DNA from: JACVRW01 sp963765135
GTDB taxonomy: Bacteria; Actinomycetota; Thermoleophilia; Solirubrobacterales; Thermoleophilaceae
Direction: 5' to 3'
Assembly: GCA_963765135.1 (NCBI GenBank)
Contig: CAVXUX010000002.1
Span: 558,001-622,000, forward strand
Length of the DNA stretch: 64,000 bases
Of the stretch, positions 7,167-15,684 are shown piece after piece. Position 1 is the stretch's first letter; the number at the start of each line of letters is the position of its first letter. Both the position numbers and the translations under genes were made by a program. Below the pieces are notes generated by a model. That model saw nothing but the letters and a program-made list of their open reading frames with translations, did not search any database and was not told the origin of the DNA.

Positions 7167-8414
7167 TCAGCGGCACCTGGCGCGGTCGAAGAAGAACCGG
7201 TCGCGCCAGCCGGCCACCTTCCTGCCGATCTGCGCTCCCTGCTCGTCGGCGTTCCGGAAGTGGATTCCGGAGTAGACGCGGGCGTCGATGATCTCGCCGA
7301 TCGCCTGCGAGAAGCGTGTGAAGCTTCTCGCCGTGCCCGACACGGCGCTGGTCGCGCCGAAGTCGTGCCTGTCGCTGCGGAAGAACTCCTGCAGCGTGGC
7401 GACGATCGAGCCACTCACGCACGGATGTCCAGCGGGGTGGTCGGGATACGGCGGGGTGGCGATCAGCGGGACCCAGTCCGGATCGGCGGAGGTCGCCGGG
7501 TTTCCGTCGGCCTCGGCCTCGCGGATGGCGCTGATCGGCCGCCAGTGGAGCCAGCGCGCCTTGTCGTCCCAGCAGGCGATCGCGGCGTCGGCGGCGGTCA
7601 GGTACAGCATCGCGTAGAAGCGCGAGCTGTCCGCCACCGGCAGGTCTTCACCGGTCGCGAGCTGCCGGAAGATCCGGCTCCACATCGCCGTCGGGTGTTC
7701 GGCCCAGAAACGGGCCATGTCGGTCTGGTCCGTCGTGCGATCTGTCGAGTCCATCGACCCCAGCGACTTGACCTCGTCGAACTCGCGCGCGTAGCGCCTG
7801 CTGTCGAGCGGGTTCGGCCCGTCCGAGCGGAACTGGGACGAGCTTTTGATCAGGAACGGCCTGACATCGGCCACCCAGGCCGCGGGATCGTTGACGAACG
7901 CGGGCAGATCGGGGCGCCACTCGCCCGGCTCTGTGCCCACCGGGAACCGGAAGGGCCCGAAGCGGCCGTCGTCCTGCCTGGCCGCCAGCATCGTCGCCGC
8001 CGCGGCCTCGCCGACGGCGATTCCGCGGTCCCTCGCCTTTCCGCCGGTCACGCCGGCGAGCGAGGTGAGGTACTTCTGCTCGAGCGCCGGCTGCTGAGCG
8101 GGCACGAGGCTCGCCAGCACGCGGTAGGCCGCGGTTGCCGCGGCCGCGTCCTGGGAGTACCAGCGGCGCGCCTTCGGCGCTCCGAGGTACGGCTCGTACC
8201 GGCGGTCGATCGCGTTCACGGCGTCGTACACGGCGCCGTGGACCATCGCCAGATGCGGCAGCGACACCGTTGGCGACTGCCCTGCGACGCCGATCAAGGC
8301 GTCGGTTGCGTGCTGGTTCCACTCGGTTGCCGTGTCGGCGCGTGCCGGTGCGGCGACGACCAGTGCGACGGCCGCCGCGAGCACGATCACGGCGTGCCTG
8401 CGGCGGGCGGTCAC
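7167..8414 (-). CDS. Secreted vanadium-dependent haloperoxidase / PAP2-family protein
   Basis: This 415-aa protein has a signal peptide (residues 1-27, ending APARADT) and a C-terminal vanadium-chloroperoxidase/PAP2 fold. The oxyanion-binding motifs are present: K285-x6-R292-P293, then P327-A-G-H330, then R379-x5-H385 in RVYSGIHFR. The usual PSGH Ser is Ala. Family members oxidise halides with H2O2 or act as acid phosphatases; the sequence does not decide which. It starts with GTG overlapping the small gene upstream by 4 bases (GTGA), so they form an operon. A frameshifted paralogue lies at 15685-16956. Confidence 0.9.
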   Translation of the reverse strand: MTARRRHAVIVLAAAVALVVAAPARADTATEWNQHATDALIGVAGQSPTVSLPHLAMVHGAVYDAVNAIDRRYEPYLGAPKARRWYSQDAAAATAAYRVLASLVPAQQPALEQKYLTSLAGVTGGKARDRGIAVGEAAAATMLAARQDDGRFGPFRFPVGTEPGEWRPDLPAFVNDPAAWVADVRPFLIKSSSQFRSDGPNPLDSRRYAREFDEVKSLGSMDSTDRTTDQTDMARFWAEHPTAMWSRIFRQLATGEDLPVADSSRFYAMLYLTAADAAIACWDDKARWLHWRPISAIREAEADGNPATSADPDWVPLIATPPYPDHPAGHPCVSGSIVATLQEFFRSDRHDFGATSAVSGTARSFTRFSQAIGEIIDARVYSGIHFRNADEQGAQIGRKVAGWRDRFFFDRARCR

Positions 8415-8683
8415 CGCTGACTCCCCTCACGGGTACTCGCGGCGGGCAGCTCGTCGAGGCGGTGGTGGAAGCGCTCCGCGGCGGGCGACGGCGGCAGCGG
8501 CCGTGCGTCGACCACGGGTGCCTGCGTGGCGTTCGCGGGCGCGGCGGCATCGTCGCCGCCCAAGACAGTGAATCCGGTCACCGCGGCGGCGCAGGCGAGT
8601 GTCGCCGCGCCGGCAGCGACGATCTGCGCGTGCCGGTCTTTGAGAGCCGCTCGGCGGCGGGTGCTCACGACTGTGGTCTGCAT
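8411..8683 (-). CDS. Small membrane-anchored partner of the haloperoxidase
   Basis: This 90-aa protein has a basic N-terminus, one TM segment (HAQIVAAGAATLACAAAVTGF) and a Pro/Ala-rich extracytoplasmic tail with RFHHRLDELP. I recognise no family. GAGGAG lies just upstream of the ATG at 8683, and the stop overlaps the haloperoxidase start. A broken counterpart appears to precede the second haloperoxidase at 15517, which suggests that the pair is a unit. The promoter region between this gene and the divergent BTAD regulator holds three 7-bp direct repeats. Confidence 0.75.
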   Translation of the reverse strand: MQTTVVSTRRRAALKDRHAQIVAAGAATLACAAAVTGFTVLGGDDAAAPANATQAPVVDARPLPPSPAAERFHHRLDELPAASTREGSQR

Positions 8684-8722
8684 GGGACTCCTCATCGGGG
8701 GCTGCGATCTTCCGATCAGGGG

Positions 8723-8751
8723 GTTGCAGACTGATTGCAGGCGCATAACAG
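8723..8751 (+). promoter_or_regulatory. Triple direct repeat with 11-bp period (SARP-type operator candidate)
   Basis: GTTGCAG (8723-8729), ATTGCAG (8734-8740) and ATAACAG (8745-8751) are separated by 4 bases each, giving an exact 11-bp period. Direct heptamer repeats at 11 bp are the known binding pattern of SARP/AfsR-type regulators, whose DNA-binding and BTAD domains form the N-terminus of the protein encoded at 8810. The site lies between that gene and the divergent haloperoxidase operon. Related two-repeat sites are at 15323-15340 and 18213-18230. Confidence 0.65.
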
Positions 8752-8809
8752 GCCGCTTTACGGGCCGCCCCACCGCTGTTAGCGTCGAGGTCGGAAGCGG
8801 ATTCTGGCC

Positions 8810-11800
8810 ATGGACTTCCGAATCCTCGGATCGCTTGAGGTAGCCCGGGACGGGCGCGCTATTGGCATGGGCGGGGCGAAGCAGCGCTCGGTGCTGGCCG
8901 TCCTGCTGCTGCACGCCAACGAGGCCGTCTCCGTCGACCGCCTAGTAGACGAGCTCTGGGGCGAGGACGCGCCGTCGAGCGCGGTTCAGACGGTTCGCGT
9001 GCACGTCTCACGCCTGCGGAAGTCGCTCGACGACGGAGAGCACAACGGCCGCTCCCCGTCGGTCCTGGTCACCGGACCGGATGGCTACCGGCTCCAAGTC
9101 GATCCCGGTGAGCTCGATCTCGAGACCTTCGAGCGGCTGGTCGAGCAAGGGCGCCGTGCACTCGCCGCGGGCGACGCGGAGCATGCAGCGGCGCTCCTCC
9201 GTGAGGCGCTCGGGCTGTGGCGCGGCCCCGCGCTGGCCGATCTCGCCTACGAGCCGTTCGCCCAGGCGGAGGCGGTTCGGCTCGAGGAGCTGCGGGTGGC
9301 CGCGCTCGAGGACCGCATCGAGGCCGACCTCGCGCTCGGTCGCCACGCCGAGGTCGTCCCGGAGCTCGAGCGGCTCGTGACGGACCATCCGCTCCGCGAG
9401 CGCCTGCGAGCGCAGCAGATGCTCGCGCTGTACCGATCGGGCCGCCAGGCCGAGGCGCTCGACGCATACCTGCGCGCGCGGCGCGACCTGGTGGAGGAGG
9501 TCGGTGTTGAGCCGGGCCCGGAGCTCCGGGAGCTGCACGAAGCGATGCTGAGGCAGGATCCGGCGCTGACGGCGCGCGCGGCGGGCGCGCGGCCCCCGCC
9601 GGAGCCGGTGCGCGGTCCGCCCGGAGGTCGTGTCGGGGGTGGCGCTGTGCCGGCGGCGCTGGGAGTGGTCGCGGCGTGCGTGCTCGCGCTCGTTCTCGCC
9701 CTCGGCGGCGACAACGATCCGAGCGTCGTGCTTCCCGAGAACAGCGCGGGGAGGATCGATCCGGACACGGGTGCCGTTCGCGACTTCGTCGCGGTCGGAC
9801 ACGGGCCAAGCCGAGCGGTGGCGGGCGCCGGCTCGATATGGGTCGCGAACGCGCTTGACGGGACGGTGTCTCGCGTCGAGCAGCGCGGCCACCAGGTGAC
9901 GACGCTCGACGTCGGCAGCGTGCCCACCGGGCTTGCGTTCGGAGCCGGGTCGCTGTGGGTCGCGACCGCGCAGAGCCGCAGCGTCTCCCAGATCGATCCA
10001 CGGACGAACAGAGTGCTGCGGACGATCGAGGTCGGGAACGCACCGGATGGCGTGGCCGTGGGATTCGGATCGGTTTGGGTTGCGAGCACGGTCGACGGCG
10101 AGGTCGTTCAAATCGACCTCAGCCGGGGGAGGGTGACGCGCAGGATTCCCGTCGGGGTCGGCTCGGCCTCGATCGCCACCGGCGCGGGTGCGGTCTGGGT
10201 CGCTCAGCAGACGACCGGCACGGTAGAGCGGATCGAGCCGCGCTCTGGTCGCGTCGTGGGGGCTGCGGCAGTCGGCAACGGCCCCAGCGACATCTCGGTC
10301 GGCGGTGGCGGCGTCTGGGTTGCCAACCGCCGCGACGGCACTGTCTCGCGGATCGATCCCGCGACACTGGGCGTGACCGAGACGATGACCGTCGGCGGGG
10401 AGCCGAGCGCCGTCGCGGCGAACGCGGATGCGGTCTGGGTGGCTAACGGCAGCGCCGGCACCGTCGCGCGCATCGACCCGCGCAGCCGGCGCGTGGAGCG
10501 GATCTTCCACGTCGGCGCCAGCCCGAGCGCGTTGGCCCTCGCGCACGGGTCGGTCTGGTCGGCGGCCGGTGCCTCGCCGGCGAGCCATCGCGGCGGCACG
10601 CTGCGCCTGGCGTGGGAGCCGGAGGACTGCCACTGCGCCGACCCGATCGAGTACATCAGCACCAGCATCGCGCTCGTGAACCTTGCCTACGACGGCCTGG
10701 TCGGCTACCGGCGCGTGGGGGGCGCGGCCGGGGCGGCGCTCGTGCCCAACCTGGCCCGCGAGCTCCCGCAGCCGACCGACGCTGGCCGGACCTACGTCTT
10801 CCAGCTGCGCTCCGGCATCCGCTACTCGGACGGCCGGCTCGTGCGCCCGGAGGACTTCCGGCATTCGCTCGAGCGAATGCTGCGCCTCAGGGGAAGGATC
10901 GTCCCCGCGTACTTCGACGCGATCCGCGGTGCGCGCGAGTGCGTGGCTCGGCCGGACAGCTGCGACCTGTCCGAGGGGATCGAGACAGACGCGCGGACGG
11001 GGACGATCACGATTCACCTGACCCGCCCGGACACCGAGCTGCCGCACGCGCTCGCGCTCACGGCCGCGAGCGTGGTTCCCTCGGACACGCCGATGAGATT
11101 CGTTCGCAGGCCCATTCCCGGCACGGGTCCCTACCGCATCGTGCGCTACGACTCGGCTCGCGGCGGGCGCCTCGCGCGGAACCCACACTTCCGCGTCTGG
11201 TCACGAGAGGCGCGACCGGACGGCTTCCCGAACGCGATCGAGATCGAGGTCGACAAGGATGCTTCCGCGCAGGTGGCGGCCGTCACGCGCGGCGAGGCGG
11301 ACCTGATGACGGTGGCGGGCCCGTTCGGCGGGCCATTGACGCCGTCAGACATACGTCGCCTCTCCGTCCGCCACGCAGGGCGGGTGTTCGGAGGACCGCT
11401 GCCGGAGCTCGACTCTCTCTTCGTCAACGTGCGCAGGCCGCCGTTCGCGGTCCGGGATGCGCGGCGCGCGCTCAACTACGCGCTGGACCGTCGCAAGCTC
11501 GTGGAGCTCGCCGGCGGCAGCGAGATGGCCCAGCTCACATGCCAGTTCCTTCCTCCGGGCTTTTCCGGCTATCGCCCCTACTGCCCGCAGACGCTCCAGC
11601 CGACCAGCGCGGGGACGTGGACCGCCCCCGATACGAGCCGTGCGCGCCGCCTCGTCGTTGCCTCCGGCACGAAGGGATCCCGGGTGGAGGTGTGGACCTG
11701 GCGGGAGCAGGAGCGGGAACGGATCGCGCGCTACGTCGCATCCGTGTTGAGGCGCCTCGGGTACCGGGCCTCGCTGCGCGTGCTCCGCGACTCAGGGGAG

Positions 11801-12184
11801 TACTTCAGCGCCCTCAACAGCGGCCGCGCGCGGCCGCAGATCGGTACCACCGGCTGGTACGCCGACCACCTGGCGCCCTCGAACATGCTGCTGCCGAGCT
11901 TCGGCTGCACGTCGGCCGGCGCCGCGTCGCCGGACGGCAACTTCTCGGCGTTCTGCGAGCCGGCCATCGACGAGCTGGCGCGGCGCGCGTCAAGCACTCA
12001 AGAAGGCAGCGACCCACGGCTCGCCAATGACCTGTGGGAGCGGGTCGACCACGCTCTCGTGAGGGAGGCTCCGGCGATTCCGATGTTCAACCGCCGGAGC
12101 GTGGTGCTTGCGTCGCGGCGGGTCGAGAACGTTCAGTGGCACCCGCTCTGGGGTGTGCTCGTTGATCAGCTCTGGGTCAAGTAG
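8810..12184 (+). CDS. Transmembrane BTAD regulator fused to beta-propeller and family-5 solute-binding domain
   Basis: This is a 1,124-aa single-protein sensor-regulator. Residues 1-95 are an OmpR/PhoB-type winged helix (GAKQRSVLAVLLLHANEAVS, VHVSRLRKSL). Residues about 100-250 are the BTAD helical domain (VGVEPGPELRELHEAML end). Residues 279-300 form one TM helix. Residues about 312-590 hold seven propeller repeats of about 42 aa, most ending in a VWVA-type strand. Residues about 595-1124 are an SBP_bac_5 peptide/oligosaccharide-binding domain (GGTLRLAWEPEDC, LVRPEDFRHSLERML). Topology puts the DNA-binding half inside and the receptor outside. It lies divergent from the haloperoxidase operon, 58 bases after a SARP-type direct repeat, so auto- and neighbour regulation is likely. 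Similar fusions are known in actinobacteria, but their ligands are not. Confidence 0.93.
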   Translation: MDFRILGSLEVARDGRAIGMGGAKQRSVLAVLLLHANEAVSVDRLVDELWGEDAPSSAVQTVRVHVSRLRKSLDDGEHNGRSPSVLVTGPDGYRLQVDPGELDLETFERLVEQGRRALAAGDAEHAAALLREALGLWRGPALADLAYEPFAQAEAVRLEELRVAALEDRIEADLALGRHAEVVPELERLVTDHPLRERLRAQQMLALYRSGRQAEALDAYLRARRDLVEEVGVEPGPELRELHEAMLRQDPALTARAAGARPPPEPVRGPPGGRVGGGAVPAALGVVAACVLALVLALGGDNDPSVVLPENSAGRIDPDTGAVRDFVAVGHGPSRAVAGAGSIWVANALDGTVSRVEQRGHQVTTLDVGSVPTGLAFGAGSLWVATAQSRSVSQIDPRTNRVLRTIEVGNAPDGVAVGFGSVWVASTVDGEVVQIDLSRGRVTRRIPVGVGSASIATGAGAVWVAQQTTGTVERIEPRSGRVVGAAAVGNGPSDISVGGGGVWVANRRDGTVSRIDPATLGVTETMTVGGEPSAVAANADAVWVANGSAGTVARIDPRSRRVERIFHVGASPSALALAHGSVWSAAGASPASHRGGTLRLAWEPEDCHCADPIEYISTSIALVNLAYDGLVGYRRVGGAAGAALVPNLARELPQPTDAGRTYVFQLRSGIRYSDGRLVRPEDFRHSLERMLRLRGRIVPAYFDAIRGARECVARPDSCDLSEGIETDARTGTITIHLTRPDTELPHALALTAASVVPSDTPMRFVRRPIPGTGPYRIVRYDSARGGRLARNPHFRVWSREARPDGFPNAIEIEVDKDASAQVAAVTRGEADLMTVAGPFGGPLTPSDIRRLSVRHAGRVFGGPLPELDSLFVNVRRPPFAVRDARRALNYALDRRKLVELAGGSEMAQLTCQFLPPGFSGYRPYCPQTLQPTSAGTWTAPDTSRARRLVVASGTKGSRVEVWTWREQERERIARYVASVLRRLGYRASLRVLRDSGEYFSALNSGRARPQIGTTGWYADHLAPSNMLLPSFGCTSAGAASPDGNFSAFCEPAIDELARRASSTQEGSDPRLANDLWERVDHALVREAPAIPMFNRRSVVLASRRVENVQWHPLWGVLVDQLWVK

Positions 12185-12567
12185 GGCGTTCGTTGCGACC
12201 GAGCGCTTCAGGGCGGCAGTGGAGCTAGGAGAACGTCCACACGCGGCACCACGAAGCCACAAACCCCCCCGGCTTCCCAAGCCGAAGGTCGCGGGTTCGA
12301 GGCCGTCGTCCGCTTCGCTCCTCACGCTGGAGGTCGCTCGGCGCCGCCTCCAGCTCTGCTGCGGGACTGGACGCACGTTCACCTTGACTTCCGTTCGGGT
12401 GGGAGGAAGGCTGGCACTACCCCGACGGGAGCGTCTTCGGCTGTAGATCGGTCGAGGCGCGACCAGGAAGGGGGGCTCGTGGCGATCCCCAGCAGCGCAG
12501 GCTCCGCAGCGGCGGCCGGCCTGCCCGTGGCCTGCGAGCGACGCCACCCACGGACGGAGGCTCGGAT
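12185..12567. other. Intergenic stretch containing tRNA remnant R2
   Basis: This 383-base stretch holds no supported gene. Its only recognisable element is the tRNA-like 3' half at 12271-12316. A GGAGG near 12553-12558 is the ribosome binding site of the following pseudogene. Confidence 0.6.
12271..12316 (+). repeat. tRNA-Gly(CCC)-like 3' half, remnant R2
   Basis: The anticodon stem-loop GGC-TTCCCAA-GCC is followed by the variable region, GCGGG, T-loop TTCGAGG and CGTCCGC. One base is missing in the 3' T-stem (CCGT for CCCGT), so it cannot be a functional tRNA. It nearly matches R1 at 6827 and R4 at 23247. Confidence 0.75.
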
Positions 12568-14071
12568 ATGACCAGCAAGTCGCCGAACCCGCGCCTGTTC
12601 GTCGCCGCGCTGGCGGCGGCGGCGGCCCTCGCGGTGATCCTCGTCGTCGCGACGACTCGGTCGAGCGCGGCGCCGATCTTCACCGTCATCGACCCGACCG
12701 ACGCTCCCGATGCCCAGCTCAACGGAGTGTGCGCGTCGACCAACCAAGGGCTCTGCACCCTGCGAGCGGCAGTCCAGGAGGCCGAGCACGCCGGCGGTGG
12801 CCACATCGTCCTGTCGGCCGGCATCGGCGACTACCGGCTCACGATTCCGGCCGGCCCGGAGGCGGACCCCTTCCTCTCCTGCCCGGCCCAGCCTCCAGGC
12901 CCGTCCAGCTGTCCCACCAACCGCACCGGCGACCTCGACATCCGCACCAACGTCACGATCAACGGGATCGGCGTGGCCGACTCGGTCATCGACGGGGCCA
13001 ACATCAACCGCATCTTCGACGTGCACGCCGGCGGCACGCTGTGGCTGACGAACGTGACGCTCGAGAACGGCAGGGCGGACTTCGACGCGGCGACGTACCA
13101 CGAACACGGCGGCGCGATCCACAACCACGGTTAGCTCACCCTCGACCGGGTGGCGGTGATCACCAGCAGCAGCACGGGTTCCAGTCACGCATGGGGCGGC
13201 GGCGGGATCACCAACGCCGGCGAGGCGCGGCTGTCGAATGTGACCGTCGCCAGGAACAGCACCGACGCGCAGGGAGGCGGCATCGAGAACAGGGGTGACA
13301 CTCCGGTCGCTGAACGTGACGGTCACCGAGAACTCCGCGCCTCAAGGCAAGGGCGGAGGAATCTTCTTCGCCACGGCCCCGAACGTCCAGATGTTCACGG
13401 CGGACACCATCGTGGCTTTGAACCGTCCGGGCGCGGACTGCTCTGGCGTGCAGAAGATCATCTCCTCCGGGGCCAACCTCGGGAGCGACAACACCTGCCG
13501 CTTTCTCGCCTCCTCGGACCGCCGCAGGGTCAAGCCCGGGTTCGATCGCAACGCCTTCGGCCCGCCGCTGTTCTACCCGCTGCTCCCCAAGAGCCGGGCC
13601 GTCGACATAAACCTGCTCTGTCAGTACAACGACATTCGCAGCGTGCCTCGCCCGAAGGACGGCAACGGCGACGGCATCGCGCGCTGCGACAGCGGCTCCT
13701 ACGAGCTGGAGCCGGGCGGGCCGCCGGCGCTGTTCATCCGGAGCCTGCGCATCCAAGAGGGCCAGGACGGCGCGAAGAGGATCAGGGTCGCGGTCTGGCT
13801 GTCGGCGCGCAGCACGCACACCGTCACGGTGCGCGCGACGACCAGGAACGGGAGCGCGCGGGCAGGCTCGGACTTCGTCGCCAAGAGCGTCAAGCTCACG
13901 TTCAGGCCTGGTCAGCGCCACAAGCGATTCACCGTTGCGGTGAACGGCGACCGCACGCGCGAACGAAACGAGAAGTTCAGGGTCCGGCTGTCCGCCCCCA
14001 AGGGCGCGCCCATCGCCGACGCGGGAGCGACCGTCACGATCGTGAGCGACGACCCGCGCCCGTCCGGATAA
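12568..14071 (+). pseudogene. Broken CSLREA / parallel-beta-helix / Calx-beta surface protein
   Basis: The gene starts with a signal peptide (ALAAAAALAVILVVA) and a CSLREA-type domain (CTLRAAVQEAEHAGGGHIVL). Right-handed beta-helix repeats follow (NVTINGIGVADSVIDG, LWLTNVTLENG, ARLSNVTVARNST, LRSLNVTVTENSA) and then a Calx-beta domain (IQEGQDG to GATVTIVSDD). The frame is interrupted twice: a TAG at 13132-13134 within otherwise continuous repeat coding, and a one-base shift near 13293-13300 that moves the remainder to another frame. Intact relatives would be secreted adhesin-like or carbohydrate-binding proteins. Two independent lesions argue for decay, but sequencing errors cannot be excluded. 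Confidence 0.8.
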
Positions 14072-14074
14072 CGT
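14069..14074 (+). promoter_or_regulatory. -10-like TAACGT, leaderless start candidate
   Basis: TAACGT ends six bases before the GTG of the GST gene at 14081. That spacing would place the transcription start at the start codon. No Shine-Dalgarno is present. Confidence 0.45.
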
Positions 14075-14080
14075 CTGTCC

Positions 14081-14842
14081 GTGCTCCGCCTGATCACGAT
14101 CCCGATCAGTCACTACTGCGAGAAGGCGCGCTGGGCCCTGGAGCGGGCCGACATCCCGTATCGCGAGGAGCGCCACGTGCAGCTGATCCACCGCATTGCG
14201 GCCCGCCGGGCCGGCGGGGGTCAGACGGTGCCGGTGCTCGTGACCCCGGAGGGCACCCTGGGCGAGTCCGAGGACATCCTGCGCTGGGTCGACGGGCGCA
14301 CGGAGCCCGAGCGGTGGCTGTTCCCCGACGAGCCTGAGGAACGCGCCGAGGTCGAGCGGCTCAGCCGCCGCTTCGACGAGCGGCTCGGCCCGCGCGGCCG
14401 CCGCTTCATGTACATGAAGGTGCTGCCGCATCGCGACATGACGCTCGAGGTCAACAACCAGGGCGTTCCGCGCTGGGAGGATCGCGCGCTGCGGCTCGGC
14501 TGGCCGCTCGCGACCCGCGCCCTGGCCAAAGCGCTCGGCATTCGCCCCGGAATCGAGGTCGAGGACGAGGCCGTCATCTGGGAGGAGCTCGACTTCGTCG
14601 GCGAGCTGCTCGCCGACGGCCGCCGGCACCTCTGCGGCGATCGTTTCACAGCGGCCGACCTCACCTTCGCCGCCCTGTCCGCCGCCGTGGTCTCTCCGCC
14701 CGTCTACGGCGTGGATCTGCCCCAGCCCGAGGCGCTCCCGCCCGAGATGGCGGCCGTCGTCCGGCGCGTCCGCGACCACCCCGCCGGCCGCTACGCGCTC
14801 GCCCTCTTCGAGCAGCGCAGGGTTGTGCACGTCCACCCCTAG
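14081..14842 (+). CDS. Glutathione S-transferase family protein
   Basis: This 253-aa protein has an N-terminal thioredoxin-fold GST domain, with the catalytic-region motif SHYCEKARWALERADIPY at residues 9-26, a cis-Pro in QTVPVLV and the ESEDILRWVD helix. The C-terminal domain is all-alpha (FTAADLTFAALSAAVV). Actinobacteria generally use mycothiol rather than glutathione, so the real cofactor is open. The GTG start at 14081 is supported by TAACGT six bases upstream. The gene lies between a decayed surface-protein gene and a tRNA-like gene. Confidence 0.85.
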   Translation: MLRLITIPISHYCEKARWALERADIPYREERHVQLIHRIAARRAGGGQTVPVLVTPEGTLGESEDILRWVDGRTEPERWLFPDEPEERAEVERLSRRFDERLGPRGRRFMYMKVLPHRDMTLEVNNQGVPRWEDRALRLGWPLATRALAKALGIRPGIEVEDEAVIWEELDFVGELLADGRRHLCGDRFTAADLTFAALSAAVVSPPVYGVDLPQPEALPPEMAAVVRRVRDHPAGRYALALFEQRRVVHVHP

Positions 14843-14870
14843 GGTGCCTGCCTGGAGCGGGCTGTTGCAC

Positions 14871-14943
14871 GAGGGCGTAACTCAGTTGGTGGAGCGTCGG
14901 CTTCCAAAGCCGACGGTCGCGGGTTCGAGGCCCGTCGTCCTCT
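14871..14943 (+). tRNA. tRNA with CCA anticodon (tRNA-Trp-like, Gly-like body)
   Basis: The 73 bases fold as a full cloverleaf. Acceptor GAGGGCG (14871-14877) pairs with CGTCCTC (14936-14942) through one G-T. The D-arm is ACTC/GAGC with an A-C mismatch. The anticodon stem TCGGC/GCCGA encloses TTCCAAA with anticodon CCA (14904-14906), and the T-arm is GCGGG-TTCGAGG-CCCGT. The 3' CCA is not encoded. The anticodon reads UGG (Trp), but the discriminator is T and the body closely matches the tRNA-Gly(CCC)-like halves elsewhere in the window; bacterial tRNA-Trp normally has G73. It could be a real tRNA-Trp or a mutated tRNA-Gly copy. Confidence 0.75.
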
Positions 14944-15033
14944 GGTCCCACACGCACGGGCACGGGTCTGAAGCGAAGCTGAGCGCCACGCACGAGCGAA
15001 GAAGCCTCCGGGCGACCCTCGGAACGCCCCGGT

Positions 15034-15303
15034 TCAGAGGCGGGCCTGCTTTTCCTCTCGCGCCTTGCGGGCCAGCTCGGAGCGAAGCTTGATGTCGTGC
15101 TCGTCAATCGCGTCCATCGCGTCGATGACGTGTTCCCAAGCCTCCGCGTCCGCCCAGGCGAACCCCCTCCGGTGCGCCCAGAGCGCCGCCCGAGCGACCA
15201 CGGCCACGCGCGAGAAGTGCGCAACCGAGACCTCCAGTGCATCGGCCTCCTGCTTGATCAGGCCGTAGGTGTGGTCGGAGAAGCGCAGATGGACGCTTCG
15301 CAT
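15034..15303 (-). CDS. Small ribbon-helix-helix-like protein
   Basis: This 89-aa protein starts with SVHLRFSDHTYGLIKQEAD, a strand and helix typical of CopG/Arc-type DNA-binding proteins. A second helix (VSVAHFSRVAVVARAALWAHRR) and a charged C-terminal helix (KLRSELARKAREEKQ) follow. GAGGGGGG precedes the ATG at 15303. A two-repeat 11-bp-period site lies just upstream. It may be a local repressor, for itself or the divergent haloperoxidase unit; this is inference. Confidence 0.65.
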   Translation of the reverse strand: MRSVHLRFSDHTYGLIKQEADALEVSVAHFSRVAVVARAALWAHRRGFAWADAEAWEHVIDAMDAIDEHDIKLRSELARKAREEKQARL

Positions 15304-15322
15304 TGGTTGCCCCCCCTCGTGG

Positions 15323-15340
15323 TTGCAACGTATGTGTAAC
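15323..15340 (-). promoter_or_regulatory. Double direct repeat, 11-bp period (operator candidate)
   Basis: On the minus strand GTTACAC (15340-15334) and GTTGCAA (15329-15323) are separated by 4 bases. The 18-base element differs at only two positions from the site at 18213-18230 and shares the heptamer type and period of the triple repeat at 8723. It lies between the RHH-like gene and the broken haloperoxidase unit. Confidence 0.6.
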
Positions 15341-15516
15341 GCCCCTCTTGCGCACGGTCAATCATTGGGGGAGGCTGTCCGCGTCCCCAATAGGGGACCA
15401 CTTGGACTCGCTCCCAGTGCTGCGTCGCGGTACGGCACCGCGATACCCAGGGCGGTCACGCGTGGGACACGCCGTGCCCTCGCCCTCGCCCACATGCTCT
15501 GACCGAGGAGGTCTAG
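15341..15516. other. Upstream region of the second haloperoxidase unit
   Basis: The region between the operator candidate and the remnant at 15517 contains no gene. It holds the palindrome GTCCCC-AATA-GGGGAC (15383-15398) and ends in GAGGAGG directly before the ATG at 15517. The same order of elements is found on the minus strand upstream of the cupredoxin-like gene at 18095. Confidence 0.5.
15383..15398. promoter_or_regulatory. Perfect inverted repeat GTCCCC-AATA-GGGGAC
   Basis: Six-base arms flank AATA. A related but imperfect palindrome (GTGCCC-AATT-GGGGGAC, 18153-18169) occurs at the matching place upstream of the cupredoxin-like gene. Both lie within a larger similar promoter region, so this may be a second factor-binding site. 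Confidence 0.45.
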
Positions 15517-15684
15517 ATGCAATCCGCAGGGCGCCTTCCCGATCTGCCCGCGACCCGGACGACGCTCGTCTCGGTTAGCGCGCTAGCGGTCGGCATCGTG
15601 GTGGAGCCACAGGCCCAGGGCTCCGCCGAGATGCCCGGAGGTCGCGCGGGCCCCTCACACCACCCACGAATGGGAGGAGTAGCC
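15517..15684 (+). pseudogene. Remnant of the small membrane partner, fused in frame to a broken haloperoxidase
   Basis: GAGGAGG lies 5 bases before the ATG at 15517. The encoded 56 residues begin with MQ and contain a short hydrophobic run (TTLVSVSALAVGIVV), then read without a stop into the haloperoxidase start at 15685, which has its own GGGAGGAG site. This mirrors the intact arrangement at 8683/8414, where a small MQ-starting TM protein is coupled to the haloperoxidase. I interpret it as the degenerate first gene of that unit; the similarity is weak. Confidence 0.4.

Noticed and set aside
9008..11188. A 726-codon minus-strand open frame inside the BTAD fusion gene
   Set aside because: Composition-driven antisense frame with no motif; the plus-strand protein has clear domains throughout.
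13208..14836. A 542-codon minus-strand open frame across the pseudogene and the GST gene
   Set aside because: It lies antisense to two recognisable plus-strand coding regions and shows no domain.
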